Positions 40,601 through 52,542 are shown, counted from the stretch's first letter. The stretch: 64,000 nt of DNA from Streptococcus oralis (GCF_002386345.1 NZ_CP023507.1:372001-436000); one strand, 5' to 3'. Notes: generated from the letters alone by a model not told the origin. Program-made: numbers and translations.

Positions 40601-41974
40601 ATGAAATTAACGATCCACGAAGTTGCCCAAGCTGTTGGAGCTAAAAATGATGTCAGCATCTTTGAGGACATCCAGCTAGAAAAGGCTGAGTTTGACAGTC
40701 GTTTGATTGGGACGGGAGATTTGTTTGTGCCACTTAAAGGTGCGCGTGACGGTCACGACTTTATCGAAACAGCTTTTGAAAATGGTGCAGTAGTAACCTT
40801 GTCTGAGAAAGAGGTTGCAAATCATCCCTACATTCTAGTAGATGACGTTTTGACTGCCTTTCAATCCCTAGCTGCCTACTATCTTGAAAAGACAGCTGTT
40901 GATGTCTTTGCAGTTACAGGTTCAAATGGTAAGACAACGACCAAGGATATGTTGGCGCATTTACTGTCAACAACCTACAAAACCTACAAGACACAAGGCA
41001 ATTACAATAACGAGATTGGTCTTCCCTATACGGTTCTCCATATGCCTGAGGAGACAGAAAAGTTGGTCTTGGAGATGGGGCAGGATCACTTGGGGGATAT
41101 CCACCTCTTGTCTGAATTGGCTCATCCTAAGACAGCCATTGTAACCTTGGTTGGAGAAGCCCATTTGGCCTTTTTCAAAGACCGTTCGGAGATTGCTAAA
41201 GGGAAGATGCAAATTGCTGATGGTATGGCACCAGGTTCTTTGCTTTTGGCACCAGCTGACCCGATTGTAGAGGACTACTTGCCTACAGATAAAAAAGTGG
41301 TCCGTTTTGGGCCAGGAGCTGAGTTAGAAATCACGGACTTGATTGAGCGCAAGGATAGTCTGACCTTTAAGGCTAATTTTTTGGAACAAGCCCTCGATTT
41401 GCCAGTGACAGGTAAGTACAATGCCACCAATGCTATGATTGCTGCTTATGTGGCTCTACAAGAAGGAGTGCCAGAGGAGCAAATTCATCAGGCCTTCCAG
41501 AACCTAGAATTGACCCGCAATCGTACTGAGTGGAAGAAAGCAGCCAATGGAGCAGATATTCTGTCTGACGTATACAATGCCAATCCAACTGCTATGAAGT
41601 TGATTTTGGAGACATTCTCTGCCATCCCAGCCAACGAAGGAGGCAAGAAAATCGCTGTCTTGGCAGACATGAAGGAACTCGGCGACCAGTCAGTCCAACT
41701 CCATAACCAGATGATTTTAAGCCTATCGCCAGATGTGCTGGATACCGTTATTTTCTATGGAGAAGACATTGCCGAATTAAGCCAACTTGCTAGTCAAATG
41801 TTCCCAATCGGTCACGTTTTCTACTTCAAGAAAACAGCTGACGAGGACCAATTTGAAAACCTAGTCAAGCAGGTTAAGGAAAGCCTTGGAGCCAATGACC
41901 AAATTTTGCTCAAAGGATCGAACTCCATGAATCTAGCCAAGCTGGTAGAAAGTTTAGAAAATGAATGCAAGTGA
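40601..41974 (+). CDS. murF: UDP-MurNAc-tripeptide--D-Ala-D-Ala ligase
   Basis: Adds the D-Ala-D-Ala made by Ddl to UDP-MurNAc-tripeptide. It has 457 residues. The Mur-ligase P-loop is VTGSNGKTTTKDML (about 107-120), with NYNNEIGLP and VLEMGQDHLGDI following, and the C-terminal domain holds SDVYNANPTAM. Length and motifs are standard. AAAGGAG precedes the ATG. The start of the Nudix gene lies inside its end. Confidence 0.96.
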   Translation: MKLTIHEVAQAVGAKNDVSIFEDIQLEKAEFDSRLIGTGDLFVPLKGARDGHDFIETAFENGAVVTLSEKEVANHPYILVDDVLTAFQSLAAYYLEKTAVDVFAVTGSNGKTTTKDMLAHLLSTTYKTYKTQGNYNNEIGLPYTVLHMPEETEKLVLEMGQDHLGDIHLLSELAHPKTAIVTLVGEAHLAFFKDRSEIAKGKMQIADGMAPGSLLLAPADPIVEDYLPTDKKVVRFGPGAELEITDLIERKDSLTFKANFLEQALDLPVTGKYNATNAMIAAYVALQEGVPEEQIHQAFQNLELTRNRTEWKKAANGADILSDVYNANPTAMKLILETFSAIPANEGGKKIAVLADMKELGDQSVQLHNQMILSLSPDVLDTVIFYGEDIAELSQLASQMFPIGHVFYFKKTADEDQFENLVKQVKESLGANDQILLKGSNSMNLAKLVESLENECK

Positions 41975-42572
41975 TTTTACCAAGTATCTGCAAAGAATGC
42001 TAGCCATTACGGATACTGGATTAACCTTTACAAAAGATCCGTTTGACCGTGAGCGCTACGAGGACTTGCGAATCCTGTTATCTGAAATGTTGAATCAGGT
42101 ATCAGACCTCGATGCAGAAGAAGTTGCAGAAGTCTTGAAACCAACTTCCGCTTATGCAACTCCTCTGATGGACGTCCGTGCTTGGATTGTTGAGGATGAA
42201 AAAGTCTGTTTAGTTAGAGGAAAAGGAGAGGATAGTTGGGCTTTGCCAGGTGGTTTTGGTGAAGTCGGCTACTCTCCAACCGAAAATATTCTCAAAGAAA
42301 TTGAAGAAGAAACCGGTTTTACAGCAAAAGCTGAAAGGTTACTTGCAGTTTTTGATACCAATCGTTTCCAACTACAGAGCAAACAATATGCAAAGTTTGT
42401 CTTTGAATGCCAACTTCTTGATGGACAATTTCAAGAGAATCAAGAAATTGCTGAGCTTCAATTTTTTGCCATTGACCAATTGCCAGTTTTATCTGAAAAA
42501 CGCATCACCAAGGAGCAAATGGAGATTCTTTGGCAAGTTTATAAAGGACAAAGAGACCAATATGTTGATTAG
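41961..42572 (+). CDS. Nudix hydrolase with N-terminal helical domain
   Basis: 203 residues. The N-terminal 70 residues are helical (NUDIX_N-type), and the Nudix fold starts near LMDVRAWIVEDEKV. The Nudix box GGFGEVGYSPTENILKEIEE plus ETGF keeps the catalytic EExxG core, but has Tyr at the first conserved Glu and Lys for Arg. Family members hydrolyse nucleoside-diphosphate compounds such as ADP-ribose; the substrate is not determined by sequence. It overlaps murF by 14 nt and is co-transcribed. Confidence 0.85.
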   Translation: MNASDFTKYLQRMLAITDTGLTFTKDPFDRERYEDLRILLSEMLNQVSDLDAEEVAEVLKPTSAYATPLMDVRAWIVEDEKVCLVRGKGEDSWALPGGFGEVGYSPTENILKEIEEETGFTAKAERLLAVFDTNRFQLQSKQYAKFVFECQLLDGQFQENQEIAELQFFAIDQLPVLSEKRITKEQMEILWQVYKGQRDQYVD

Positions 42573-42669
42573 TTTATGCTAGAGAAGTTGACAAATCAAA
42601 AAAGGGTATCTACAAGGTGCATTTCTGCAATACAAATGATATAATAGGTTGCGAATTTAAGACTCAAGT

Positions 42670-42700
42670 ATTCTATGCATGGCATAGAATCAAGTTTTTT
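42670..42700 (+). terminator. Hairpin in the leader of the YwaF-like gene
   Basis: Perfect ATTCTATGC-ATG-GCATAGAAT stem (42670-42690) followed by CAAGTTTTTT. A TATAAT box lies at about 42640, so this may terminate read-through from murF-nudix or attenuate the next gene. Confidence 0.6.
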
Positions 42701-42770
42701 CAAAAAATTTAAAAGCTGGGGGGAGTGAATTTTTTTTACTGCCTCTAGCTAGATGAACGAGGAATAGAAT

Positions 42771-43475
42771 ATGAATTTGTGGGATAAATTATTTACCACA
42801 CAGATATCAGAACCGCCCCAGTTTGAACTTCACTGGTACATTGGTTTGTTATGTTTACTGGCTCTTACTTTCTATGCTTCTTATCGTTTTCGCGAGAAAG
42901 TTGCTTACCAGCGTTTTATTCAGATTCTTCAGTCTGTTCAACTGATTGTTCTGTATAGCTGGTATTGGGGGAATCTCATGCCTCTGTCAGAAAGTTTACC
43001 CTTCTATCATTGCCGTATCGCCATGTTTGTGATGCTCTTGATTCCAGGAACATCCAAGTACAAACAGTACTTTGCTCTTTTAGGAACTTTTGGAGCAACA
43101 GCAGCACTGGCTTACCCTCTCTTTGATCCCTACCCATTTCCACACGTGACCATTTTGTCCTTCATTATCGGACATGTTGCACTTTTAGGAAATGCGCTTC
43201 TATACTTGTTTAGAAACTATCAACCTTCCCTTCTCGATTTGAAGAATGTGGTGGTGATTACCTTCGCCTTAAATGGCTTGATATGGGTTGTCAACTTAGT
43301 TGTAGGTGGAGATTATGGATTTTTAAACAAACCACCACTTGTTGGAAGCTTCGGCCAGCCCTTAAATTATCTCCTTGTTTCGACGGTTATCGTGATAGCA
43401 ATTCGCTTAACAGGGAAATTAGTAGAAAATTTTTTACAACAAAAATCGGAAGAATTTATTCAAGAGAAGATCTAA
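42771..43475 (+). CDS. YwaF/TIGR02206-type integral membrane protein
   Basis: 234 residues with about six or seven hydrophobic segments. The pattern LPFYHCRIAMFVMLL in the third or fourth segment resembles the conserved His-x-Cys of the YwaF/TMEM164-like group (TIGR02206). No activity is established for bacterial members. It sits between the murF block and ftsA, as in pneumococcus. GAGGAATAG precedes the ATG. Confidence 0.75.
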   Translation: MNLWDKLFTTQISEPPQFELHWYIGLLCLLALTFYASYRFREKVAYQRFIQILQSVQLIVLYSWYWGNLMPLSESLPFYHCRIAMFVMLLIPGTSKYKQYFALLGTFGATAALAYPLFDPYPFPHVTILSFIIGHVALLGNALLYLFRNYQPSLLDLKNVVVITFALNGLIWVVNLVVGGDYGFLNKPPLVGSFGQPLNYLLVSTVIVIAIRLTGKLVENFLQQKSEEFIQEKI

Positions 43476-43494
43476 AATGATCTTCTCTTTTTTT
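43463..43494 (+). terminator. Terminator before ftsA
   Basis: AGAGAAGATC and GATCTTCTCT form a 10-bp stem that includes the preceding stop codon in its loop, followed by TTTTTT. The next 217 nt contain an extended -10 (TGTTATAAT at 43626-43634), probably for ftsA. Confidence 0.9.
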
Positions 43495-43711
43495 GGTTTT
43501 TAAGAAGCAAAAAGGAAATTGTGAACGTTAACTTCAAAAAATCTCTTAGAAGAAGAATTTTTCTAGAATTTTCTCAAAAAACATGCAGGATTTTTATCAA
43601 AAACTAAGCACGATTGGATTTTTTGTGTTATAATATTCTTTGAATAGCTATGCCCAAACATAGTTATTAAATAGAAGTGAGAAACTTGGAAGACAGAGAG
43701 GATGCGATGTA

Positions 43712-45082
43712 ATGACTAGAGATGGTTTTTTTACAGGCTTAGATATCGGAACTAGCTCGATTAAAGTGCTAGTAGCTGAGCATAGAGATGGCGAAGTAAA
43801 TGTAATTGGTGTTAGCAATGCCAAAAGTAAAGGTGTCAAAGACGGAATTATTGTTGATATTGAAGCAGCTGCTTCAGCAATTAAATCTGCAATCACACAG
43901 GCAGAAGAGAAAGCGGGTATTTCTATTAAGTCTGTTAACGTTGGCCTTCCAGCAAACCTCTTGCAGGTTGAACCAACACAAGGAATGATTCCTGTAACTT
44001 CAGATACCAAAGAAATCACAGATCAAGATGTTGAAAATGTTGTCAAATCAGCTTTGACAAAGAGCATGACTCCTGACCGTGAAGTGATTACCTTTATTCC
44101 AGAAGAATTCATCGTGGATGGATTCCAAGGCATCCGTGACCCTCGTGGTATGATGGGTGTCCGCTTGGAAATGCGTGGTCTGCTTTACACAGGTCCTCGT
44201 ACGATTCTACACAATCTTCGCAAGACAGTTGAGCGTGTAGGCATTCATGTTGATAATGTGATTATTTCACCTTTGGCAATAGTGAACTCCGTTCTCAATG
44301 AAGGTGAACGTGAATTTGGTGCGACTGTCATTGACATGGGTGGAGGTCAGACTACTGTAGCGACTATCCGCAACCAAGAATTGCAGTTCACTAACATCTA
44401 CCAAGAAGGTGGAGATTACGTTACTAAAGACATTTCTAAAGTCTTGAAAACATCTCAAAAAATTGCAGAAAGTTTGAAACTGAACTATGGTGAAGCCTAC
44501 GTTCCACTTGCAAGTAACGAAACTTTCCAAGTTGAAGTAATTGGTGAAGTAGAACCTGTTGAAGTGACAGAAAGCTACTTGGCAGAAATTATCTCAGCAC
44601 GCATCAAACATATCTTTGACCAAATCAAACAAGAGTTGGAAAGAAGACACTTGTTAGATTTACCTGGAGGTATCGTCCTTATCGGTGGAAATGCAATTTT
44701 GCCAGGAATTGTTGAATTAGCCCAAGAAGTATTTGGTGTTCGCGTAAAACTCTATGTACCAAATCAAGTTGGAATTCGCAACCCTGCATTTGCGCATGTG
44801 ATTAGCTTGTCTGAGTTTGCTGGTAAATTGACTGAAGTCAATCTTCTTGCCCAAAAAGCAGTTAAAGGAGATGAATTCCTTCGTCAAAAACCAATCAACT
44901 TTGGCATTCCAAATCAACGTTTGAATCCAGTAGCGCAACCAAGTCCAGCACAAGCAGCTCCAGCTGAAACTGTGCAGGAAACTCCAGTTGCTCCCAAGGA
45001 AGAATTCCAAGCAAGTTCTCAAAGTAAACCGAAGCTAACAGAACGTTTCCGTGGTTTGATCGGAAGCATGTTTGATGAATAA
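43712..45082 (+). CDS. ftsA: Cell division protein FtsA
   Basis: Actin-like ATPase that tethers FtsZ to the membrane and recruits the divisome. It has 456 residues. Phosphate-1 is GLDIGTSSIKVLV at the N-terminus, connect and phosphate-2 regions lie near ATVIDMGGGQTTVA, and adenosine binding is GGIVLIGGNAILPGI. A Pro/Gln/Ala-rich linker (about 400-440) ends in the amphipathic membrane-targeting helix FRGLIGSMFDE. ftsZ follows 16 nt later with GAGGA between. Confidence 0.97.
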   Translation: MTRDGFFTGLDIGTSSIKVLVAEHRDGEVNVIGVSNAKSKGVKDGIIVDIEAAASAIKSAITQAEEKAGISIKSVNVGLPANLLQVEPTQGMIPVTSDTKEITDQDVENVVKSALTKSMTPDREVITFIPEEFIVDGFQGIRDPRGMMGVRLEMRGLLYTGPRTILHNLRKTVERVGIHVDNVIISPLAIVNSVLNEGEREFGATVIDMGGGQTTVATIRNQELQFTNIYQEGGDYVTKDISKVLKTSQKIAESLKLNYGEAYVPLASNETFQVEVIGEVEPVEVTESYLAEIISARIKHIFDQIKQELERRHLLDLPGGIVLIGGNAILPGIVELAQEVFGVRVKLYVPNQVGIRNPAFAHVISLSEFAGKLTEVNLLAQKAVKGDEFLRQKPINFGIPNQRLNPVAQPSPAQAAPAETVQETPVAPKEEFQASSQSKPKLTERFRGLIGSMFDE

Positions 45083-45092
45083 AAGAGGATAA

Positions 45093-46355
<1,263 letters not shown>

Positions 46356-46358
46356 TCA

Positions 46359-47030
46359 ATGAATTTGAAAAAAAATACTGAATTAGTTTTTCAGCAAATA
46401 GCTGATGCTAGTCAAGAAGCCAACCGTGCTCTAGATGCTGTTTCAGTAATCGCAGTGACAAAGTATGTAGATGTACAAACAGCGGAAGCCTTGCTTCCGC
46501 TTGGTGTCCGTCATATAGGTGAAAATCGAGTCGATAAATTTTTAGAAAAATATCAGGCCTTGAAAGATTACCCAGTTACTTGGCATTTAATAGGAACACT
46601 ACAGAGACGGAAAGTGAAAGAAGTAATCCCATTTGTGGATTACTTTCATGCTTTAGACTCCCTAAAGCTAGCCCAGGAAATTCAAAAGAGAACAGACCAT
46701 GTTGTCAAGTGTTTCTTGCAGGTCAATATTTCTGGGGAAGAAAGCAAGCATGGGTTTTCAAAAGAAGAATTGCTAGAACTTTTGCCAGAATTGGCTAAGT
46801 TAGATCAGATTGAGTATGTTGGTTTAATGACCATGGCTCCTTTTGAGGCAGACAGTGATGAATTGAAAGAAATTTTCAAGGATACGCAGGCTCTGCAAGC
46901 AGAAATTAGAGAAAAACAAATCCCTAATATGCCGATGACAGAGCTAAGCATGGGAATGAGTCGTGATTTTAAAGAAGCGATTCAGTTCGGCTCAACCTTT
47001 GTTCGAATCGGTACAGCATTTTTTAAATAG
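46359..47030 (+). CDS. ylmE: YggS/PROSC-family PLP-binding protein YlmE
   Basis: 223-residue PLP-binding protein of the alanine-racemase fold type that maintains PLP homeostasis. IAVTKYVDVQTAEALL carries the PLP lysine, GENRVDKFLEKY follows, and HLIGTLQRRKVKEV, with GMSRDFKEAIQFGSTFVRIG at the end, is characteristic. It is only 3 nt behind ftsZ with no clear ribosome-binding site of its own. Position in the ftsZ-sepF cluster is conserved in Gram-positives. Confidence 0.92.
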   Translation: MNLKKNTELVFQQIADASQEANRALDAVSVIAVTKYVDVQTAEALLPLGVRHIGENRVDKFLEKYQALKDYPVTWHLIGTLQRRKVKEVIPFVDYFHALDSLKLAQEIQKRTDHVVKCFLQVNISGEESKHGFSKEELLELLPELAKLDQIEYVGLMTMAPFEADSDELKEIFKDTQALQAEIREKQIPNMPMTELSMGMSRDFKEAIQFGSTFVRIGTAFFK

Positions 47031-47039
47031 GAGAGAGCT

Positions 47040-47570
47040 ATGTCTTTAAAAGATAGATTCGATAAATTTATAGATTATTTTACAGAAGACGGAGAAGAAA
47101 CGACTAACTACCAGACTCAACAAGAGGAAACAGTTAGCCCAGCCATCTCATCTTCTAAAGAATTACCAGCACCTGCTCAGTCAGGATCAGCAAAAGATGC
47201 AAATATTACCCGTCTTCATGCGCGTCAGCAAGAATTGGCAATGCAAAGCCATCGTTCAGATGAGAAAGTGACAATTGACGTTCGCTATCCAAGAAAATAT
47301 GAAGATGCAACTGAGATTGTAGATTTGTTGGCTGGAAATGAAAGTATTTTGATTGATTTCCAATATATGACAGAGGTTCAAGCCCGTCGTTGCCTTGATT
47401 ACTTAGATGGAGCCCGTCATGTCTTGGCTGGAAATATGAAAAAAGTTGCGAGCACGATGTATCTATTGACTCCTGTCAACGTTGTCGTGAATATTGAAGA
47501 TATTAAACTTCCAGACGAATCACAAAGCGCTGAGTTTGGTTTTGACATTAAACGAAATAGAGCAAGATAA
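47040..47570 (+). CDS. sepF: Cell division protein SepF
   Basis: 176 residues. An N-terminal amphipathic membrane helix ([13 protein letters not shown]), an acidic/polar linker (about 20-85), and a C-terminal SepF domain with [20 protein letters not shown] and [10 protein letters not shown]. It polymerises into rings, binds the FtsZ tail and anchors it to the membrane. GGAGAG precedes the ATG, and the TAA stop overlaps the ylmG ATG by one base. Confidence 0.95.
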   Translation: MSLKDRFDKFIDYFTEDGEETTNYQTQQEETVSPAISSSKELPAPAQSGSAKDANITRLHARQQELAMQSHRSDEKVTIDVRYPRKYEDATEIVDLLAGNESILIDFQYMTEVQARRCLDYLDGARHVLAGNMKKVASTMYLLTPVNVVVNIEDIKLPDESQSAEFGFDIKRNRAR

Positions 47571-47830
47571 TGATTTTCTTAATCCGTTTAATCCAAAATG
47601 CGGTTAGCATTTATTCCATCATTCTCGTTGCATTTGCTCTTCTTTCATGGTTTCCAAATGCCTATGAAAGCCAGCTGGGACGCCTAGTTATCAGACTTGC
47701 TCGCCCAGTTATTGAGCCACTTCGTAAGCTCAATCTACAATTTGCTGGTCTTGATTTTACGGTTTGGGCAGCGCTGATTCTGATTCAATTTGTTGGAAAT
47801 CTCTTAACACGACTAGTCCTATTACTATGA
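47570..47830 (+). CDS. ylmG: YggT-family membrane protein YlmG
   Basis: 86 residues with two membrane segments (about 1-24 and 62-84) and the YggT signature SWFPNAYESQLGRLVIRLAR, followed by PVIEPLRK. The role is not well defined; it is associated with division and membrane-complex assembly in Gram-positives and plastids. The start is TAATG with sepF, and the stop overlaps ylmH as ATGA. Confidence 0.92.
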   Translation: MIFLIRLIQNAVSIYSIILVAFALLSWFPNAYESQLGRLVIRLARPVIEPLRKLNLQFAGLDFTVWAALILIQFVGNLLTRLVLLL

Positions 47831-48617
47831 CAGTAAATCGAGCCATTTATCAGCATTTTTCCCAAGATGATATTCCCTTTATTGATAAGGGATTAGAGTG
47901 GTTCAAGCGTGTAGAAGATACCTATGCGCCGGTACTTACTCCTTTTATCAATCCCCATCAGGAACAGATTTTGAGGGTGCTAGCTGGGACATATGGACTG
48001 GGTTGCCAAAGTAGTGGTGATGTTCTTCCGACAGAGTCGGTTCGTGTTCTTCTCTATCCCGATTACTTTGAACCGGAGATATCAGACTTTGAAATGGCCT
48101 TGTTGGAAATTTGCTATCCGAGTAAGTTTGAGCAACTGAGTCATGGAAAAATATTGGGAACAATCATCAACCAACTAGGAATTGACCGTAAATTATTTGG
48201 TGATATCTTGGTAGATGAAAAGAGAGCACAGATTTTTGTCAATCGTGATTTCATTCCTCTTTTTCAGGATGGAATAAGAAAGATTGGCAGACTTCCTGTA
48301 TCGCTGGAGGAACGTCCTTTTACCGATAGGATTTTGTCTAAAATTGATTATAGAGAACGAGAAATTTTAGTTTCGAGTTTTCGATTGGATGCCCTCTTAT
48401 CAAGTGCCTTGAAATTATCTAGAAACCAAGCTAGTCAACTGATAGAAAAAAATCTGTCCAGGTAAACTATCATCTGGTTGAAAAAAGTGATTACCAGGTT
48501 GCAGTTGGAGATTTGATCAGTGTGAGAAAGTTTGGTCGTCTAAAAATTGTCAAAGACAATGGACAGACAAAAAAAGATAAGATAAAATTAAGCATTCAAT
48601 TATTATTAAGTAAGTGA
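47827..48617 (+). pseudogene. ylmH: YlmH, S4-domain RNA-binding protein, frameshifted
   Basis: From ATG 47827 the frame runs 212 residues and stops at 48463-48465 after LIEKNLSR. Continuing in the -1 frame from about 48456 gives VQVNYHLVEKSDYQVAVGDL and then ISVRKFGRLK, finishing LLLSK with TGA at 48615-48617. This is the missing half of the S4 domain. Restoring one G after AATCTG (about 48456) joins the frames. YlmH binds RNA and has been linked to ribosome rescue and division. Either a genuine 1-nt deletion or a sequencing error; the N-terminal 200 residues are intact. Confidence 0.88.
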
Positions 48618-48625
48618 GGAAAAGT

Positions 48626-49420
48626 ATGCCAATTACATCATTAGAAATTAAAGATAAAACCTTTGGTACAAAATTTAGAGGTTTTGATCCAGAAGAAGTA
48701 GATGAATTTCTGGATATCGTTGTTCGTGACTATGAAGACTTGGTTCGTAGCAATCACGATAAAGAGACACACATCAAGAGTTTGGAAGAACGTTTGTCTT
48801 ACTTTGATGAGATGAAGGATTCCTTGAGTCAGTCAGTTTTGATTGCCCAAGATACAGCGGAGCGTGTTAAACAAGCTGCTCAAGAACGTTCAAACAATAT
48901 TATTCAACAAGCTGAACAAGACGCTCAGCGTTTGCTTGAAGAAGCGAAATACAAGGCAAATGAAATTCTCCGTCAGGCAACAGATAATGCGAAGAGAGTG
49001 GCTGTTGAGACTGAAGAGTTGAAGAACAAGAGCCGTGTATTCCATCAACGCCTCAAGTCTACGATTGAAAGTCAATTGGCTATTGTTGAGTCATCTGATT
49101 GGGAAGATATTCTTCGCCCAACAGCTACTTACCTTCAGACAAGTGATGAAGCCTTTAAAGAAGTGGTGGGTGAAGTTCTTGGTGAAACTGTATCTTTACA
49201 ACCAGAGGAAGAGCCTATTGATATGACTCGTCAATTCACACCAGAAGAGGTTGCTGAATTACAAGCTCGTATCGAGGCTGGTAACAAAGAATTAGCTGAG
49301 TTTGAAGCTCAACAAAATCAACAGACAGAAGAAAGTGACCAGCATGAAGAGTCAGTTGAAGTAGAAGCTACTGCAGCAACTGAGAACGATGCAAATAAAG
49401 AATCTGTTCTTATCCTATAA
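48626..49420 (+). CDS. divIVA: Cell division/polarity protein DivIVA
   Basis: 264 residues from ATG 48626 (GAGGAAAAG upstream; an earlier in-frame TTG is less likely). The conserved N-terminal membrane-curvature domain includes FGTKFRGFDPEEVDEFLDIV. A long coiled coil spans about 35-165, and an acidic tail rich in Glu/Gln follows. It marks septum and poles and is a StkP kinase target in pneumococcus. It is the last gene of the division cluster before the ileS leader. Confidence 0.96.
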   Translation: MPITSLEIKDKTFGTKFRGFDPEEVDEFLDIVVRDYEDLVRSNHDKETHIKSLEERLSYFDEMKDSLSQSVLIAQDTAERVKQAAQERSNNIIQQAEQDAQRLLEEAKYKANEILRQATDNAKRVAVETEELKNKSRVFHQRLKSTIESQLAIVESSDWEDILRPTATYLQTSDEAFKEVVGEVLGETVSLQPEEEPIDMTRQFTPEEVAELQARIEAGNKELAEFEAQQNQQTEESDQHEESVEVEATAATENDANKESVLIL

Positions 49421-49424
49421 AAAA

Positions 49425-49645
49425 TGTGAGAACAAGATCCAACCAACTATATTTTCAGCGAGCGGGAGATGGTGAGAGTCCTGCAATCCCTAGTGGTTAG
49501 ATTATCCTCTCAACGAATCTAGTCTGAAAGCAGTAAGACTAGACGTCCCCTACGTTACGGGAAAAGAGGAAAAGAGACCCTGTCTTTTTTCGAACAAAGG
49601 TGGTACCACGATTTTCGTCCTTTTTGCGAATCGTGGTTTTTATTT
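49425..49645 (+). promoter_or_regulatory. T-box riboswitch of ileS
   Basis: Leader with the T-box sequence AAAGGTGGTACCACG (49596-49610) and a terminator ACCACGATT/AATCGTGGT (49605-49637) followed by TTTTTA. The upstream half contains stem I, including GAGCGGGAGATGG and a later AGTAAGACTAGACG region. Uncharged tRNA-Ile binding favours the antiterminator and lets ileS be transcribed. I could not fix the specifier codon with certainty. Confidence 0.92.
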
Positions 49646-49671
49646 TGTCAGTTTAAATTAAAGGAGTAACA

Positions 49672-52464
49672 ATGAAACTTAAAGAAACCCTCAATCTAGG
49701 GAAAACAGACTTTCCTATGCGTGCTGGTCTTCCAACCAAAGAACCAGTTTGGCAAAAAGAATGGGAAGAAGCAAAACTTTACCAACGTCGTCAAGAATTG
49801 AACCAAGGAAAACCACATTTCACCTTGCATGATGGACCTCCGTATGCAAACGGAAATATCCACGTTGGACATGCCATGAACAAGATTTCTAAAGATATTA
49901 TTGTTCGTTCTAAGTCTATGTCAGGATTCTATGCACCTTACATCCCAGGTTGGGATACACATGGTCTGCCAATCGAGCAAGTCTTGGCAAAACAAGGCGT
50001 TAAACGCAAAGAAATGGACTTGGTTGAGTACTTGAAACTTTGTCGCGAGTATGCTCTTTCTCAAGTTGATAAACAACGTGAAGACTTTAAACGATTGGGT
50101 GTTTCTGGTGACTGGGAAAATCCTTATGTGACCTTGACTCCGGACTATGAAGCGGCTCAGATCCGGGTCTTTGGTGAAATGGCTAAAAAAGGCTATATCT
50201 ACCGTGGTGCCAAGCCTGTTTACTGGTCATGGTCTTCTGAGTCAGCCCTTGCTGAAGCGGAAATTGAGTACCATGACTTGCTTTCAACTTCCCTTTACTA
50301 TGCTAACCGCGTCAAAGACGGAAAAGGTGTTCTAGATACGGATACTTATATTGTCGTATGGACCACTACACCATTTACTATCACAGCATCTCGTGGTTTG
50401 ACAGTTGGAGCAGATATTGATTATGTATTGGTACAACCAGCTGGTGAATCTCGTAAGTTTGTAGTTGCTTCAGAATTGTTGAACAGTTTGTCTGAGAAAT
50501 TTGGCTGGGCTGATGTGCAAGTCTTGGCAACCTACCGTGGTCAAGAATTGAATCACATCGTAACAGTCCACCCATGGGATACAGCTGTAGATGAGTTGGT
50601 GATCCTTGGTGACCACGTTACGACTGACTCTGGTACTGGTATTGTCCATACAGCCCCTGGTTTTGGTGAGGACGACTACAATGTCGGTGTTGCCAACGGC
50701 CTTGAAGTTGCTGTAACAGTTAACGAACGCGGTATTATGATGGAAAATGCTGGTCCTGAATTTGCGGGTCAGTTCTATGACAAGGTTGTGCCGACGGTTA
50801 TCGAAAAACTGGGTGATTTACTCCTTGCTCAAGAAGAAATTTCTCACTCATACCCATTTGACTGGCGTACCAAGAAACCAATCATCTGGCGTGCTGTTCC
50901 ACAGTGGTTTGCCTCTGTATCTAAATTCCGCCAAGAAATCTTGGATGAAATTGAAAAAGTGAAGTTCCACTCAGAATGGGGTAAAGTTCGTCTTTACAAT
51001 ATGATTCGTGACCGTGGTGACTGGGTTATCTCTCGTCAACGTGCTTGGGGTGTTCCGCTTCCAATCTTCTACGCAGAAGATGGTACAGCTATCATGACAG
51101 CTGAAACGATTGAACATGTAGCTCAACTCTTTGAGGAACATGGTTCTATCATCTGGTGGGAACGTGATGCTAAGGACCTCTTGCCAGAAGGATTTACTCA
51201 TCCAGGTTCACCAAATGGCGAGTTCAAGAAAGAAACAGATATCATGGACGTATGGTTTGACTCAGGTTCCTCATGGAATGGAGTAGTGGTCAACCGTCCA
51301 GAACTCAAATATCCAGCAGATCTTTACCTTGAAGGTTCTGACCAGTACCGTGGTTGGTTCAACTCATCACTTATCACATCTGTTGCCAACCATGGCGTTG
51401 CTCCTTACAAACAAATCTTGTCACAAGGATTTGCGCTTGATGGTAAAGGTGAGAAGATGTCTAAATCTCTTGGGAATACCATTGCTCCAAGTGATGTTGA
51501 AAAACAATTTGGTGCGGAAATCTTGCGTCTCTGGGTAACAAGTGTGGACTCAAGCAACGACGTACGTATCTCTATGGATATCTTGAGCCAAGTCTCTGAA
51601 ACTTACCGTAAGATCCGTAACACACTTCGCTTCTTGATTGCCAATACATCTGACTTTAACCCAGCTCAAGACGCAGTGGCTTACGATGAGCTTCGTTCGG
51701 TTGATAAGTACATGACCATCCGCTTTAACCAGCTTGTCAAGACCATTCGTGATGCTTATGCCAACTTTGAATTCTTGACAATTTACAAGGCCTTGGTGAA
51801 CTTTATCAACGTTGACTTGTCAGCCTTCTACCTTGACTTCGCTAAAGACGTTGTTTACATCGAAGGTGCCAAATCACTCGAACGCCGTCAAATGCAGACA
51901 GTCTTCTATGACATTCTTGTCAAAATCACCAAACTCTTGACACCAATCCTTCCTCACACTGCAGAAGAAATCTGGTCATATCTTGAGTTTGAAGCTGAAG
52001 AATTTGTTCAATTGTCAGAATTGCCAGAAGCAGAGACATTTGCAAATCAAGAAGAAATCTTAGATACCTGGGTAGCCTTCATGGATTTCCGTGGACAAGC
52101 TCAAAAAGCCTTGGAAGAAGCTCGTAATGCCAAAGTTATCGGGAAATCACTCGAAGCACACTTGACAGTTTATCCAAACGAAGTTGTGAAAACTCTTCTT
52201 GGAGCAGTAGATAGCAATGTGGCTCAACTTTTGATCGTGTCAGAATTGACCATCGCTGAAGGTACAGCTCCAGAAGGCGCCGTTAGCTTTGAGAATGTAG
52301 CCTTTACAGTTAAACGCGCTGCAGGTGAAGTCTGTGACCGTTGCCGTCGTATTGATCCAACTACTGCAGAACGTAGCTACCACGCAGTCATCTGTGACCA
52401 CTGTGCAAGCATCGTAGAAGAAAACTTTGCAGATGCAGTTGCAGAAGGATTTGAAGCCAAATAA
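49672..52464 (+). CDS. ileS: Isoleucyl-tRNA synthetase
   Basis: Class I synthetase that charges tRNA-Ile. It has 930 residues, the usual bacterial length. The HIGH motif appears as [12 protein letters not shown] (about 57-68), the editing CP1 domain includes [15 protein letters not shown], and the KMSKS motif is [12 protein letters not shown]-terminal zinc site has CDRCRR and CDHC. AAAGGAG precedes the ATG. Expression is controlled by the T-box immediately upstream. Confidence 0.98.
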   Translation: MKLKETLNLGKTDFPMRAGLPTKEPVWQKEWEEAKLYQRRQELNQGKPHFTLHDGPPYANGNIHVGHAMNKISKDIIVRSKSMSGFYAPYIPGWDTHGLPIEQVLAKQGVKRKEMDLVEYLKLCREYALSQVDKQREDFKRLGVSGDWENPYVTLTPDYEAAQIRVFGEMAKKGYIYRGAKPVYWSWSSESALAEAEIEYHDLLSTSLYYANRVKDGKGVLDTDTYIVVWTTTPFTITASRGLTVGADIDYVLVQPAGESRKFVVASELLNSLSEKFGWADVQVLATYRGQELNHIVTVHPWDTAVDELVILGDHVTTDSGTGIVHTAPGFGEDDYNVGVANGLEVAVTVNERGIMMENAGPEFAGQFYDKVVPTVIEKLGDLLLAQEEISHSYPFDWRTKKPIIWRAVPQWFASVSKFRQEILDEIEKVKFHSEWGKVRLYNMIRDRGDWVISRQRAWGVPLPIFYAEDGTAIMTAETIEHVAQLFEEHGSIIWWERDAKDLLPEGFTHPGSPNGEFKKETDIMDVWFDSGSSWNGVVVNRPELKYPADLYLEGSDQYRGWFNSSLITSVANHGVAPYKQILSQGFALDGKGEKMSKSLGNTIAPSDVEKQFGAEILRLWVTSVDSSNDVRISMDILSQVSETYRKIRNTLRFLIANTSDFNPAQDAVAYDELRSVDKYMTIRFNQLVKTIRDAYANFEFLTIYKALVNFINVDLSAFYLDFAKDVVYIEGAKSLERRQMQTVFYDILVKITKLLTPILPHTAEEIWSYLEFEAEEFVQLSELPEAETFANQEEILDTWVAFMDFRGQAQKALEEARNAKVIGKSLEAHLTVYPNEVVKTLLGAVDSNVAQLLIVSELTIAEGTAPEGAVSFENVAFTVKRAAGEVCDRCRRIDPTTAERSYHAVICDHCASIVEENFADAVAEGFEAK

Positions 52465-52512
52465 TCAGATTAGAAATATGTCTTCTCATAGTTTAAGATG
52501 AGATGAAAAGGA

Positions 52513-52542
52513 AAAAGAGAGGAAGTCATTTCTCTCTTTTTT
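52513..52542 (+). terminator. ileS terminator
   Basis: AAGAGAG and CTCTCTT stem around GAAGTCATTT, followed by TTTT. Confidence 0.7.
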
